From: Streptomyces sp. JH14
GTDB taxonomy: Bacteria; Actinomycetota; Actinomycetes; Streptomycetales; Streptomycetaceae
Assembly: GCF_029428675.1 (NCBI RefSeq)
Contig: NZ_JAJNEL010000001.1
Span: 2,046,001 to 2,110,000 of the forward strand
Length of the DNA: 64,000 bases
Reading direction: 5' to 3'
Below are positions 7,404 to 16,076 of this stretch, in pieces. The notes under the pieces were generated by a model that worked only from the letters and a program-made list of their open reading frames with translations, searched no databases and was not told the origin of the DNA. A program made the position numbers and the translations under genes. The number at the start of each line of letters is the position of its first letter. Within the stretch, counting starts at the first letter, position 1.

Positions 7404-8630
7404 ATGAGGACGAAGACGGAGAACGCGGCGCGTGTGGTGGTGATCGGCGCCGGGATGGCGGGCGCACGGCTCGCCGCACGGGTCCCCGGCGTCACCGTCG
7501 TCGGCGAGGAGACGCACGCCCCCTACAACCGGGTGCTGCTGGCCGAGGTGCTGGCCGGGCGGTACGCGGCCGAGGTCATCGCGCTGCCCCCGGCCGAGGT
7601 GCGGCGCGGGGTGCGGGTGGTGCGGATCGACCGGGCGGACCGGCTGGTGCACTGCGACGACGGAGGCGTCGTGCGGTACGAGCGGCTGGTGCTGGCCACC
7701 GGGTCCAACCCGGTGCTGCCGCCGCTGCGCGGGCTCGGCGACGCGATGCCGGACGGGGTGCATGCGTTCCGCACGCTCGACGACTGCCTCGCTCTGCGGG
7801 CGGCCGTGCGGCAGCACACCGGTGCGGGCGTGCGCGCCGTCGTCATCGGCGGCGGCCTGCTCGGTGTGTCCGCAGCCCGCGCGCTCGCCGCGTCCGGCGC
7901 CCAGGTGGTGCTGGCCCAGCAGGGCGAGCACCTCATGGAGCGGCAGCTGGACGGCGAATCGGCCGGGCTGCTCCGGCGTCATCTGGAGAGTCTCGGCGTG
8001 GAGGTGCACACCGAGTGCCGGGTCCGCGGGCTGCGCTGCGCCGATGGCGCGGTGCGGGCGGTGGAGCTCGCCGACGGCTATGAGCTGGCGGCCGAGATCA
8101 CGGTGCTGGCCTGCGGGGTACGTCCCAGGACCGGGCTCGCGCGGGCCGCCGGCCTGGAGGTGCGCAACGGGATCGTCGTCGACGACGAGCTGCGTACCTC
8201 CGATCCGTACATCCACGCGGTGGGCGACTGCGCCGAGCACCGCGGCGCCGTGTACGGGCTGGCGGGCCCGGCGCTGGAGCAGGCCGATGTGCTCGTCGAT
8301 GTGCTGGCAGGACGGCCCGCCCGCTACGAGGGGACCCGCGCCCTGACCCGTCTCACGCTGCACGGTCCGGCGGCCGGGCCCACGGGCCCGTTCGACCTGG
8401 CCGCCTTCGGGGACTCCCGCCCGCTGCCCGGCGACGACGTCGTCCGGCTGGCCGACGCCACCCGTGGCGCGTACCGCTCGGTCGTCGTGCGTGGCGACCG
8501 GCTGGCGGGCGGTGTGCTGCTCGGCGATCTCGCCGCGGTCGGCACGCTCGCCCGGACCTGGGAGGACGACGAACCGCTCCCCGCCGAAACGTCCCTGCTC
8601 CATCTCCTCACCCACGACGGAGGCTTCTGA
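7404..8630 (+). CDS. FAD/NAD(P)-dependent oxidoreductase of the nitrate/nitrite reduction operon
   Basis: 408 residues. The N-terminal FAD-binding Rossmann motif is VIGAGMAG (13-20). A second nucleotide motif, VIGGGLLG (about 148-155), binds NAD(P)H, and AVGDCAEH near residue 275 is the second FAD-contact motif. It resembles the reductase half of NirB and the electron-transfer subunits of actinobacterial nitrate reductase, without iron-sulfur motifs. It is the first gene of an operon: nirB begins one base after its stop. The likely role is feeding electrons to nitrate or nitrite reduction. Equivalence to Bacillus NasB or Klebsiella NasC is inferred only. Confidence 0.85.
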   Translation: MRTKTENAARVVVIGAGMAGARLAARVPGVTVVGEETHAPYNRVLLAEVLAGRYAAEVIALPPAEVRRGVRVVRIDRADRLVHCDDGGVVRYERLVLATGSNPVLPPLRGLGDAMPDGVHAFRTLDDCLALRAAVRQHTGAGVRAVVIGGGLLGVSAARALAASGAQVVLAQQGEHLMERQLDGESAGLLRRHLESLGVEVHTECRVRGLRCADGAVRAVELADGYELAAEITVLACGVRPRTGLARAAGLEVRNGIVVDDELRTSDPYIHAVGDCAEHRGAVYGLAGPALEQADVLVDVLAGRPARYEGTRALTRLTLHGPAAGPTGPFDLAAFGDSRPLPGDDVVRLADATRGAYRSVVVRGDRLAGGVLLGDLAAVGTLARTWEDDEPLPAETSLLHLLTHDGGF

Positions 8631-8631
8631 G

Positions 8632-11220
8632 ATGCCGGTGTCCACTCTCCCGACCGACCGTACCTCCGCCCTCCCGACGATTGTGGTCGTCGGACACGGC
8701 ATGGTCGGCCAGCGATTCCTGGAGGCGCTCGCCGACCGCGGCCTGACCGCGACCGCGGGTACGGCCAGGGTCGTCGTGCTCTGTGAGGAGCCGCGCGCCG
8801 CCTACGACCGGGTCCAGCTGACCTCGTACTTCGCCGGGAGGTCCCCGGACGATCTCTCGCTCGTCGAGCCCGGCTTCATGCAGCGGCACGGCTTCGAGCT
8901 GCACCTCGGTGACCCCGCCGAGTCCCTCGACCGCGAGGCCCGTACGGTCACCGCGCGCTCCGGGGAGACCTACGCGTACGACACGCTGGTGCTGGCCACC
9001 GGCTCCTACCCGTTCGTCCCGCCGGTCCCCGGCAAGGACGCCGAGGGGTGCTTCGTCTACCGCACCATCGAGGACCTGCTCGCGATCGAGGAGTACGCAA
9101 GGACGGCACGGACCGGTGCGGTGGTCGGCGGAGGGCTGCTCGGGCTGGAGGCGGCGGGCGCGTTGAAGGGGCTCGGACTCGACACGCACGTCGTGGAGTT
9201 CGCGCCCCGGCTGATGCCGGTGCAGGTCGACGACGGCGGGGGCGCGGCGCTGCTGCGCACCATCGAGTCGATGGGCCTCACCGTGCACACGGGCGTCGGA
9301 ACGCAGGAGGTCACCACGGGCGAGGACGGCGCGGTGAACGGCATGTCGCTGTCCGACGGTTCCTCGCTCGCCACCGATCTGGTGGTCTTCTCGGCGGGCG
9401 TACGCCCCCGCGACCAGCTGGCCCGCGACTGCGGTCTGGCGGTCGGCCCGCGCGGCGGCGTCATCGTCGACGAGGAGTGCCGCACCTCCGACCCGTCGGT
9501 CTTCGCGATCGGCGAATGCGCGCTGGCCTCGGACGGCCGGGTGTACGGGCTCGTCGCGCCCGGCTACGAGATGGCGCAGACGGCCGCCGAGGTGATCGCC
9601 GGCAAGGACGCGGCATTCACCGGCGCCGATCTGTCGACGAAGCTGAAACTGCTCGGGGTGGACGTGGCGTCGTTCGGTGACGCGCACGGTACGGCCGAGG
9701 GCTGCCTCGACGTGGTGTACGCGGACTCCCGCTCCGGCGTGTACAAGAAGCTGGTGATCGGGCAGGACGGCACCCTGCTGGGCGGGGTGCTGGTCGGGGA
9801 CGCCGAGCAGTACGGCACGCTGCGGCCCATGACGGGGACGGTCCTGCCGGTGGCCCCCGAGCAGCTGGTGCTGCCGGCCGGTGCGGGTGGCCCGGTCGCA
9901 CTCGGCCCCTCCACGCTTCCCGACGAGGCGGTGATCTGCTCCTGCCACAACGTCACCAAGGGCGCGATCTGCGCGCACACCACGCTGCCCGAGGTGAAGA
10001 AGTGCACCAAGGCCGGTACCGGCTGCGGAAGTTGCGTGAAGGTGATCGGGCAGTTGCTGCCGCAGAGCACCGACAAGGGCGTGTGCGGCTGCTTCCCTTA
10101 CTCCCGCAGCGAGCTGTACGAGATCGTCCGCACCCTCGGCGTCACCTCGTACGCGCAACTGCTCGACTCGCACGGCCGGGAGGCGGCGCGCGGCGGAGAC
10201 GGCTGTGAGATCTGCAAGCCGGCGGTCGGCTCCATCATCGCCTCGCTGGCCCCGACGCTCGGCGCGAGCGGCTATGTACTGGACGGCGAACAGGCGGCCC
10301 TGCAGGACACCAACGACCACTTCCTGGCCAACCTCCAGCGCAACGGCTCCTATTCGATCGTGCCGCGCATCCCCGGCGGGGAGATCACTCCGGAGAAGCT
10401 GATCGTGATCGGCGAGGTCGCCCGCGACTTCGGCCTGTACACGAAGATCACCGGGGGTCAGCGGATCGACATGTTCGGCGCCCGCGTCGACCAGCTGCCG
10501 CTGATCTGGACGCGCCTCGTGGACGCCGGGTTCGAGTCCGGGCACGCGTACGGAAAGTCGCTGCGCACGGTCAAGTCCTGCGTGGGGCAGACCTGGTGCC
10601 GGTACGGCGTGCAGGACTCGGTGAAGATGGCGATCGACCTGGAGCTGCGCTACCGCGGGCTGCGCTCGCCGCACAAGCTGAAGTCGGCGGTGTCGGGCTG
10701 CGCCCGCGAGTGCGCGGAGGCGCGCGGCAAGGACTTCGGGATCATCGCCACGGCGAGCGGCTGGAACCTGTACGTGGGCGGCAACGGCGGCGCCACACCG
10801 CGCCACGCGGACCTGCTCGCCCAGGATCTGTCCGATGCCGAACTCGTGCGGCTCATCGACCGGTTCCTGATGTTCTACATCCGTACCGCGGACCGTCTGG
10901 AACGCACGTCGACCTGGCTGGACCGCATCGAGGGCGGCCTCGACCACGTACGGGACGTCGTCGTCCACGACTCGCTCGGGCTCTGCGACGAGCTGGAGCG
11001 GCTGATGGCCGACCACGTCGCCGGCTACCGCGACGAATGGGCCGAGACCCTCAACGACCCGGATCGGCTGCGCCGGTTCGTCACGTTCGTCAACGCACCG
11101 GACGCACCGGACCCGTCGGTGCGGTTCGTTCCGGAGCGCGACCAGGTCAGGCCCGACCTGGAGATCCTCGCCGGACCGGTGCTCGCCGTCCGCACGCTCG
11201 AAGGGAGCGTTTCCCGATGA
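8632..11220 (+). CDS. nirB: Assimilatory nitrite reductase [NAD(P)H], large subunit
   Basis: 862 residues; ATG 8632 follows a ggagg site. Domains in order: FAD/NAD(P)H oxidoreductase (VVVGHGMVG near residue 16 and VVGGGLLG near 164); BFD-type [2Fe-2S] domain with C436, C438, C465, C468; ferredoxin-like half domain (about 560-620); and the siroheme/[4Fe-4S] domain with the canonical Cx5C and Cx3C ligands C650, C656, C690, C694. It reduces nitrite to ammonium with six electrons in the cytosol. nirD overlaps its stop codon by four bases (ATGA), so the subunits are translationally coupled. Confidence 0.97.
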   Translation: MPVSTLPTDRTSALPTIVVVGHGMVGQRFLEALADRGLTATAGTARVVVLCEEPRAAYDRVQLTSYFAGRSPDDLSLVEPGFMQRHGFELHLGDPAESLDREARTVTARSGETYAYDTLVLATGSYPFVPPVPGKDAEGCFVYRTIEDLLAIEEYARTARTGAVVGGGLLGLEAAGALKGLGLDTHVVEFAPRLMPVQVDDGGGAALLRTIESMGLTVHTGVGTQEVTTGEDGAVNGMSLSDGSSLATDLVVFSAGVRPRDQLARDCGLAVGPRGGVIVDEECRTSDPSVFAIGECALASDGRVYGLVAPGYEMAQTAAEVIAGKDAAFTGADLSTKLKLLGVDVASFGDAHGTAEGCLDVVYADSRSGVYKKLVIGQDGTLLGGVLVGDAEQYGTLRPMTGTVLPVAPEQLVLPAGAGGPVALGPSTLPDEAVICSCHNVTKGAICAHTTLPEVKKCTKAGTGCGSCVKVIGQLLPQSTDKGVCGCFPYSRSELYEIVRTLGVTSYAQLLDSHGREAARGGDGCEICKPAVGSIIASLAPTLGASGYVLDGEQAALQDTNDHFLANLQRNGSYSIVPRIPGGEITPEKLIVIGEVARDFGLYTKITGGQRIDMFGARVDQLPLIWTRLVDAGFESGHAYGKSLRTVKSCVGQTWCRYGVQDSVKMAIDLELRYRGLRSPHKLKSAVSGCARECAEARGKDFGIIATASGWNLYVGGNGGATPRHADLLAQDLSDAELVRLIDRFLMFYIRTADRLERTSTWLDRIEGGLDHVRDVVVHDSLGLCDELERLMADHVAGYRDEWAETLNDPDRLRRFVTFVNAPDAPDPSVRFVPERDQVRPDLEILAGPVLAVRTLEGSVSR

Positions 11221-11573
11221 CCGCGACAACAGTGGCGACAGCGCAGCATCCCTCTCTGCAACTCGCTTGCGGGGAAGTGTGGTTCACGGTCTGCGAGCTG
11301 TCACTCCTGACACCGGGGCGCGGTGTGGCCGCCCTGCTCCCGGACGGCAGGCAGGTGGCGCTCTTCGCCGACCGGGCGCGGCAGGTGTACGCGATCGACA
11401 ACCGCGACCCGTTCACGGGGGCGTACGTCCTCTCACGCGGCCTGGTCGGATCGGACGGCGGGCGGCCGTTCGTCGCCTCGCCGCTGCTGAAGCAGCGCTT
11501 CGACCTGGCGACAGGCGTCTGCCTGGACGACGACGAGGTGTCGGTCCAGGTCTTTGCGGTGCGCACCGTCTGA
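11217..11573 (+). CDS. nirD: Assimilatory nitrite reductase, small subunit
   Basis: 118 residues, the usual NirD size. It has the Rieske-like beta-fold of NirD (CELSLLTPGRGVAALL, VYAIDNRDPFTGAYVL, the final VQVFAV strand) but lacks the CxH pairs that bind a Rieske cluster, as is common for NirD. It partners NirB. The ATG overlaps the nirB stop as ATGA, and it ends the operon. Confidence 0.94.
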   Translation: MTATTVATAQHPSLQLACGEVWFTVCELSLLTPGRGVAALLPDGRQVALFADRARQVYAIDNRDPFTGAYVLSRGLVGSDGGRPFVASPLLKQRFDLATGVCLDDDEVSVQVFAVRTV

Positions 11574-11660
11574 CGGCGTGGCAGGACCGTCGCCCCCACG
11601 GGGTGACGGAACCGCCTCCCAGCCGATCCGGCCAACCCGTTCCGGCCGTACGCTTGATCC

Positions 11661-12596
11661 ATGACCAAGGGCTGGAACGCGAGCGACATCCCCGACCAGA
11701 GCGGCCGTACGGCGGTGGTCACCGGAGCCAACAGCGGCATCGGGCTGGTCACGGCACAGGAGTTGGCGCGCAGCGGCGCGCGGGTGCTGCTCGCCTGTCG
11801 CGACGCGAGCCGCGGCAAGGAAGCCGAGGCGCACATCCGGGCGGCCGCGCCGGACGCGGAGGTGGAGTGCGCGCCCCTGGACCTGGCCGATCTGTCGTCC
11901 GTACGGGAGTTCGCCGCGGCATACCCGTACGACCGGCTGGATCTGCTGATCAACAACGCAGGGGTGATGGCCCTACCGTACGGGCGGACGGCCGACGGCT
12001 TCGAGACCCAGTTCGGCGTCAACCACCTCGGACACTTCGCCCTCACCAACCTGCTGCTGCCGAAGCTCCTCGACACCCCCGGGGCCCGTGTGGTGAGTGT
12101 GTCCAGCGCGATGCACGCCGCGTCCAACATCGACATCGGTGATCTCAACAGCGAGCACAACTACCGCCGCTGGATCGCGTACGGCCGCTCGAAGACCGCG
12201 AACCTGCTCTTCATCCATGAGCTGGCGCGCCGGGTCACCGCCTCCGGATCCGGTCTCGTGGCCGCCGCCGCACACCCCGGCTACGCGGCGACCAATCTGC
12301 AGACCGCGGCAGCCCGGATGGAGAACCGCAGGGCCGCGGAGCGGATCTTCGACATCGGCAACCGGATCGTCGCCCAGCCCGCGTCCTCCGGAGCGCTGCC
12401 GACGCTGTACGCGGCCACCGCCCCCGGCGTACGCCCCGACTCGTTCACCGGCCCGAAGCTGCTGGGCTGGCGAGGTGCGCCCGCCCCGTCCTGGCGGGCG
12501 GGCTGGACGCGCAGCGATGTGGCGGGCGAACGACTGTGGGTGGCGTCCGAGCAGCTCACGGGCGTGACCTGGCCGGGCAGCCTCACCGCCGGGTGA
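11661..12596 (+). CDS. Short-chain dehydrogenase/reductase
   Basis: 311 residues. The NADP-binding TGANSGIG is at 21-28, NNAG at 98-101, the catalytic Ser in VSVSSA (about 146-150), and Y174/K178 in YGRSK. It belongs to the retinol dehydrogenase/protochlorophyllide reductase-like branch of classical SDRs, judged by length and the NHLGHFALTNLLL segment. The natural substrate is unknown. It starts about 90 bases after nirD, with the gap lacking a strong hairpin, so weak read-through from the nir operon is possible. It is convergent with the VOC gene. Confidence 0.9.
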   Translation: MTKGWNASDIPDQSGRTAVVTGANSGIGLVTAQELARSGARVLLACRDASRGKEAEAHIRAAAPDAEVECAPLDLADLSSVREFAAAYPYDRLDLLINNAGVMALPYGRTADGFETQFGVNHLGHFALTNLLLPKLLDTPGARVVSVSSAMHAASNIDIGDLNSEHNYRRWIAYGRSKTANLLFIHELARRVTASGSGLVAAAAHPGYAATNLQTAAARMENRRAAERIFDIGNRIVAQPASSGALPTLYAATAPGVRPDSFTGPKLLGWRGAPAPSWRAGWTRSDVAGERLWVASEQLTGVTWPGSLTAG

Positions 12597-12617
12597 GGCC
12601 CCGGGCGCAGCGGGCGC

Positions 12618-13028
12618 TCAGCCCTGGGCCTGGACGGCAGCCGGGTCCATCCACACGACCTCCCAGATGTGGTGGTCGGGGTCCTGGAAGGACCGCCCGT
12701 ACATGAACCCTTGGTCCATGGGCTCGCCGGCGGGCGATCCCCCGGAGGCGAGCGCCGTGTCGGCCAGCACGTCGACCTCCTCGCGGCTCTCGGCGCTGAG
12801 CGCGATGAGCACCTCGGTGGTCTTCGAGGCGTCGGCGATCTCCTTCTTGGTGAACTCCTTGAAGCGCGGCTCGGTGATGAGCATGGCGAAGATCGTGTCA
12901 CTGATGACCAGGCACGCGGTGGTCTCGTCGGAGAACTGCGCGTTGAACGAGAAGCCGAGCTTGCCGAAGAAGCCCTTGGTCGTCTCGAGGTCCTTGACCG
13001 GCAGATTCACAAAGATCATCTGAGGCAT
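12618..13028 (-). CDS. VOC (glyoxalase/bleomycin resistance) family protein
   Basis: 136 residues with two beta-alpha-beta-beta-beta modules: the first begins MPQMIFVNLPVKDLETTKGF, the second ends in DPDHHIWEVVWMD. It resembles the PhnB/YdeM-like lactoylglutathione-lyase relatives found in Streptomyces. The metal ligands are partly conserved (H in DPDHH, E in WEVV), so an enzymatic role is possible but not shown. A purine-rich gaagagaagagag stretch serves as ribosome site. It could be co-transcribed with nothing; the upstream gene is separated by 150 bases. Confidence 0.85.
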   Translation of the reverse strand: MPQMIFVNLPVKDLETTKGFFGKLGFSFNAQFSDETTACLVISDTIFAMLITEPRFKEFTKKEIADASKTTEVLIALSAESREEVDVLADTALASGGSPAGEPMDQGFMYGRSFQDPDHHIWEVVWMDPAAVQAQG

Positions 13029-13052
13029 GTGCGTCTCTCTCTTCTCTTCGGT

Positions 13053-13071
13053 GGCGCCCGGTCCGGGCGCC
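13053..13071. terminator. Short GC hairpin between VOC gene and regulator
   Basis: 8-bp perfect stem (13053-13060 with 13064-13071) with 3-base loop. The nearby 13135-13165 holds three 9-bp copies of a CGGCCCGTC-type repeat. Confidence 0.35.
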
Positions 13072-13180
13072 TTCGAGGGGTAGACGGTGAGGCGGTCCGG
13101 AACTCATCGCAGCCGCCGGCGCAATCTTCCGGAGCGGCCCGTCCGGCCCGTCCGGCCCGTCAGGAGAGTGCCACGGTCCC

Positions 13181-14290
13181 TCAGGAGAGCGCGAGCGGCG
13201 CGCCTCCCCTGAGGAGCGAACCGCCCAGCGGGGTGAGCGTGTGCAGGACCGAACTGCCGTGCCGCAGGGTGCGCACGAGCCCCGCCTCGCGCAGCACACA
13301 GGCGTGCTGGCTGGCGGAGGCCAGGGACACTCCGGCCCTGCGGGCGAGCTCGCTGGTCGTGCAGCCCGCACCGATGGCCTGGAGGACCGTCGACCGGGTG
13401 TTGCCGAGGAGACGGCCGAGCCAGGGGCCCGGGCCCGGCTCGGCGAAGACCGGGGCTGCGGAGTGGGTGACCGGGTAAACGAGGACGGGCTGGAGCTTCG
13501 GGTCGCGGTAGACGACCGGGGTGGAGCGGCAGAAGAACGACGGCTGGAGCAGCAACCCCCGCCCGTCCAGATGCAGTTCGCGGTCGACGGGGTAGTCCGC
13601 CTCCAGCACCGGGGCCCGCCAGCGGATCATGGGCGGGAGGGAGGCGAGGAGTTCCTCGGCGCCGCCGTCGAGGAGTGCGCGGCCACGGACGGCGCGGTCG
13701 GCCTCGACGCTGGCCCGGATGTGCGGCCAGTACGGTTCGACAGCAGCACGGTGGTAGCCGCGCAGGGCGGAGATGAGCCGCCCGAGAGGTTCGGCGCGCC
13801 CTTCGCCGAGCGCCTCCAGCCGGACGAGCGGCACCGGCCGCGCGTCCCCCGGCCGGCCACCCCCGGGCCGTACGCCACCGGTCCGCCCCGCGCGCCCGCC
13901 CGCATGCCCGCCACCGTGCCGCCCGCCCAGCGACAACGGCCGGCCGGGCTCGCGGCGGTCGCCGCGCAGCAGGCCGAGATCGGCGTGGAGCCGCTCGGGC
14001 GGGGTGTCGCGCAGCGCCTCCATTCCGGCGTCGAAACCATAGGGCTCGCTGCCGGCCCGGGAGGGCGTCAGAAAGTCCGGGAAATAGCCGCGGGGCGGCA
14101 CCAGCGCAGCCAGCAGACGGGTCTCCCCACTCAGCCGGGGCCGGGTTTCCGTACGCCATTTCCCGAACACCGTGGAAGCACGCCGGTCCCTCAGCCGGTG
14201 AAAACTCAGAATGGTTTCCCACAATGCATCCGGCCGGGTGGCCATCCGCACCTGGGAAAGGTCCATTCCGGACACATGGATACGCAGCAC
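13181..14290 (-). CDS. ArsR/winged-helix transcriptional regulator with large N-terminal domain
   Basis: 369 residues. The C-terminal about 80 residues form a winged helix-turn-helix: IGAGCTTSELARRAGVSLA (recognition segment) and the wing region HGSSVLHTLTPLG. The N-terminal about 270 residues are a domain seen in many Streptomyces ArsR-type regulators of unknown ligand, and include a low-complexity Gly/Arg-rich insert (about residues 115-150). The protein probably binds DNA as a dimer, but no effector or target can be named. The 1.1 kb upstream is gene-poor. Confidence 0.83.
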   Translation of the reverse strand: MLRIHVSGMDLSQVRMATRPDALWETILSFHRLRDRRASTVFGKWRTETRPRLSGETRLLAALVPPRGYFPDFLTPSRAGSEPYGFDAGMEALRDTPPERLHADLGLLRGDRREPGRPLSLGGRHGGGHAGGRAGRTGGVRPGGGRPGDARPVPLVRLEALGEGRAEPLGRLISALRGYHRAAVEPYWPHIRASVEADRAVRGRALLDGGAEELLASLPPMIRWRAPVLEADYPVDRELHLDGRGLLLQPSFFCRSTPVVYRDPKLQPVLVYPVTHSAAPVFAEPGPGPWLGRLLGNTRSTVLQAIGAGCTTSELARRAGVSLASASQHACVLREAGLVRTLRHGSSVLHTLTPLGGSLLRGGAPLALS

Positions 14291-14790
14291 CGAACCCCCA
14301 CCTGTTGCATCCGCAATTTCCCCCGCTCAAGAGTATGCGCACCGTCACAGGACGTCACCACGGGGTTTCGGCCAGAGGTGAAACGTCTCGCCGCACCCCC
14401 TGGGCAACCGAAAAACTGTACGGCGTCGGGCACGAAACCGACGCCGACCGGATGAACGAGTGAAGGCCGTGGGGGGTTTTGCTCGTTCGGCGGCGGTCGG
14501 CGGACGGTGCGGCTCCGCGCCCGACGGGGGTAAGCCGGGTGCGGCCCATGGATGGGGATCCCTGGGCCGCACCCCGGTCCGTTCACCGCCTATATCTTTG
14601 CGTATTGAACGAAGCAATGGGCCGGCGAACGGACGGTGAACCCCGAAAGCGCTTACGCGTCCCAATTCTTTGTATGTGCCGGGTGACCCGTACGTCCGCG
14701 GCCGCTCATGGCCGCCCATGACCAACCGTTTCCGCACAGCATCCGGCGCCGGGCACACCGCACCCGGCGCGCCCACGACTTCCGGACACG
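14291..14790. other. Gene-poor region upstream of the decayed element
   Basis: No supported gene. Contents: a 12-bp stem hairpin at 14537-14574 with a 14-base loop, which may be an orphan terminator; GAAAGCGCTTAC at 14645-14656, one base from the LacI-family consensus palindrome GAAAGCGCTTTC; and a less GC-rich segment at 14585-14620. Confidence 0.4.
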
Positions 14791-14818
14791 ACGAAGCGGC
14801 GGCACCCCCCGCACAGGG
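14791..14818 (+). repeat. Left direct repeat, candidate attL
   Basis: 28-base sequence, matching 16820-16846 except for one extra C in a C tract. It ends 58 bases before the stop of an integrase remnant. It contains the 5' arm and loop of the hairpin that is complete at the right copy, then diverges. Confidence 0.55.
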
Positions 14819-14821
14819 CGT

Positions 14822-14854
14822 ACGGCTGACGTCCTGAGCGGGGAAGTCAGCCGT
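14822..14854. terminator. Inverted repeat after integrase remnant
   Basis: 9-bp arms (14822-14830 and 14846-14854) with a 15-base spacer, directly downstream of the integrase remnant on its strand; either its terminator or an arm-type site. Confidence 0.35.
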
Positions 14855-14876
14855 CCCTCATACCTGGAGGGCACTC

Positions 14877-14993
14877 TCAGGGCGCATCGCTCAAAGCCGC
14901 CTCCATCATGTCGGTTGTCCGATCCTCTTCCGCCTCCCACAAGTCGGTGTAGACGTTGAGCGTGATCGATGGCTTGGTGTGACCAAGCCTTTG
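14877..14993 (-). pseudogene. Tyrosine recombinase (integrase) C-terminal remnant
   Basis: Minus-strand translation gives 38 codons, QRLGHTKPSITLNVYTDLW followed by an acidic tail ending SDAP and a stop. LGHTKPSITLNVYTDLW is the conserved C-terminal box of phage/ICE-type tyrosine integrases and includes the catalytic Tyr (NVYTDLW) and a His (LGH). The frame is blocked just upstream by a TGA at 14994-14996, and no catalytic Arg region follows, so the gene is truncated and dead. It lies next to the left direct repeat, the usual int-att arrangement. Confidence 0.75.
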
Positions 14994-15127
14994 TCAGACC
15001 AAGCCCGCATCCACGTCGGCGAGTTGCCTGGCTCGGCGGGATGCTGGCTGCGGTCGGATTCGCGGTGAGCGAGCCGTACATCCAGTACCGCCGGGACCGT
15101 CGGCGGGCCGGCGCGGCGAGCGGCTGA
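14969..15127 (+). pseudogene. Possible gene scrap with one membrane helix
   Basis: A frame ending at 15125-15127 encodes WLGGMLAAVGFAVSEPYIQY then a basic RRDRRRAG tail. One hydrophobic helix with a basic end has the look of a real C-terminus, but nothing upstream supports a full gene, and its start overlaps the integrase remnant. I do not recognise the family. Treat as debris within the island. Confidence 0.25.
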
Positions 15128-15131
15128 ACCG

Positions 15132-15278
15132 TCAGCCGTGGAAGTGGTTGCGCTTGATGACGGCCTTGCGGATGTCGCCGGTCGTAGCACCGCTCTGTCG
15201 GCCGGCGGACAGGACCTGGAGGGGCTCGGAGATGGCCGGCGGCGGCTCACCTGACCTGCTCCGCTTACACGGGTCCAC
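15132..15278 (-). pseudogene. Possible gene scrap, C-terminal fragment
   Basis: Minus-strand frame from a possible GTG at 15278 to a TGA at 15134-15132; the last 27 residues (SAGRQSGATTGDIRKAVIKR then NHFHG) have protein-like composition while the upstream part is degenerate. Family not recognised. It is consistent with the 3' end of a gene truncated by deletion inside the island. Confidence 0.25.
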
Positions 15279-15465
15279 GCCTTGGTCCGATTTGCTGATC
15301 GATCGGCTTGTCCCGGCTCGGCGTCGCGATCGACCAGCCTGCTTGAACCGACACCGCCTCGCCTGATCAGGTGATGGATCACCACGGGTCCGCGGGCCTG
15401 TTGAGATCGGCCGCCTTTCCGGCTCAGGGTTGGCCGTCGATCAGCAACTGGAAGGACCTACGCAC

Positions 15466-15981
15466 ATGGTTTTCGTTCGCGTGCACGCGATGAAGGGCCA
15501 TCTGAGCGCCGAGCAGAAGGAGAAGCTCGGCGCACAACTCATTCAAGCCGTAGCTGACGTCGAGTGCCTGGTCAACAACCAGACCCACCAAGAGACCTCT
15601 TGGGTGCAGTTCTACGAGTTTGAGCCCGAGAACTGGTATGCACCGGCCAATGTCGCCGGTGCCGATCCCAACTCCCGAGTTCAACTCGACGTAATTGCGC
15701 CTCAGAAACTTCTCCCCACGCCCGAAGACGCCCGCGCCATGCTGATCAAGTCCGCCGATGCCGTGCGATCGGTGTTCGGTTCTGGTCCGCTGCCGGCGCA
15801 CGGGCCGTGGGTGCACATCTACACCATCCCGAACGATCAGTGGGGACAGGATGGCCGCGTTCCCGACTGGGAGGGTTTCCGGGCCCTCCTGCGTGCTGGC
15901 AGCCCGGAAAAAGCCGATGAGGCACTGGCCCAGATTTACGGGCCCGGGCGCCACACAGCAGCGACGTGGCGCGCCTCGTAG
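15466..15981 (+). CDS. Tautomerase-like (4-oxalocrotonate tautomerase superfamily) protein
   Basis: 171 residues from ATG 15466, which has a GGAAGGA site 8 bases upstream. The sequence begins MVFVRVHAMKGHLSAEQKEK. Tautomerases normally expose Pro1 after Met removal, here replaced by Val, so activity by the usual mechanism is doubtful. The pattern of strand, basic helix and second domain (GPWVHIYTIPNDQWG) fits the two-module tautomerase-like proteins of actinomycetes. Codon use is less GC-biased than in neighbours (for example AAT, CAA, TTT, GTA codons), in line with horizontal acquisition. It lies within the repeat-bounded island. Confidence 0.7.
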   Translation: MVFVRVHAMKGHLSAEQKEKLGAQLIQAVADVECLVNNQTHQETSWVQFYEFEPENWYAPANVAGADPNSRVQLDVIAPQKLLPTPEDARAMLIKSADAVRSVFGSGPLPAHGPWVHIYTIPNDQWGQDGRVPDWEGFRALLRAGSPEKADEALAQIYGPGRHTAATWRAS

Positions 15982-16076
15982 CTTGATGCGGTCGAATGCC
16001 GGGCCTGGTCCAAGCCATATTCGGCGGGCCGTCGTACAGCACTCCGGGCCCTCCGGCGGTGGCCCGCTCTCTGAAC

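Noticed and set aside
8608..11229. 873-codon open frame antisense to nirB
   Set aside because: High-GC sequence keeps the antisense frame open. The translation has no recognisable domain, is rich in Arg/His/Gln and lacks a ribosome site, while nirB on the other strand is certain.
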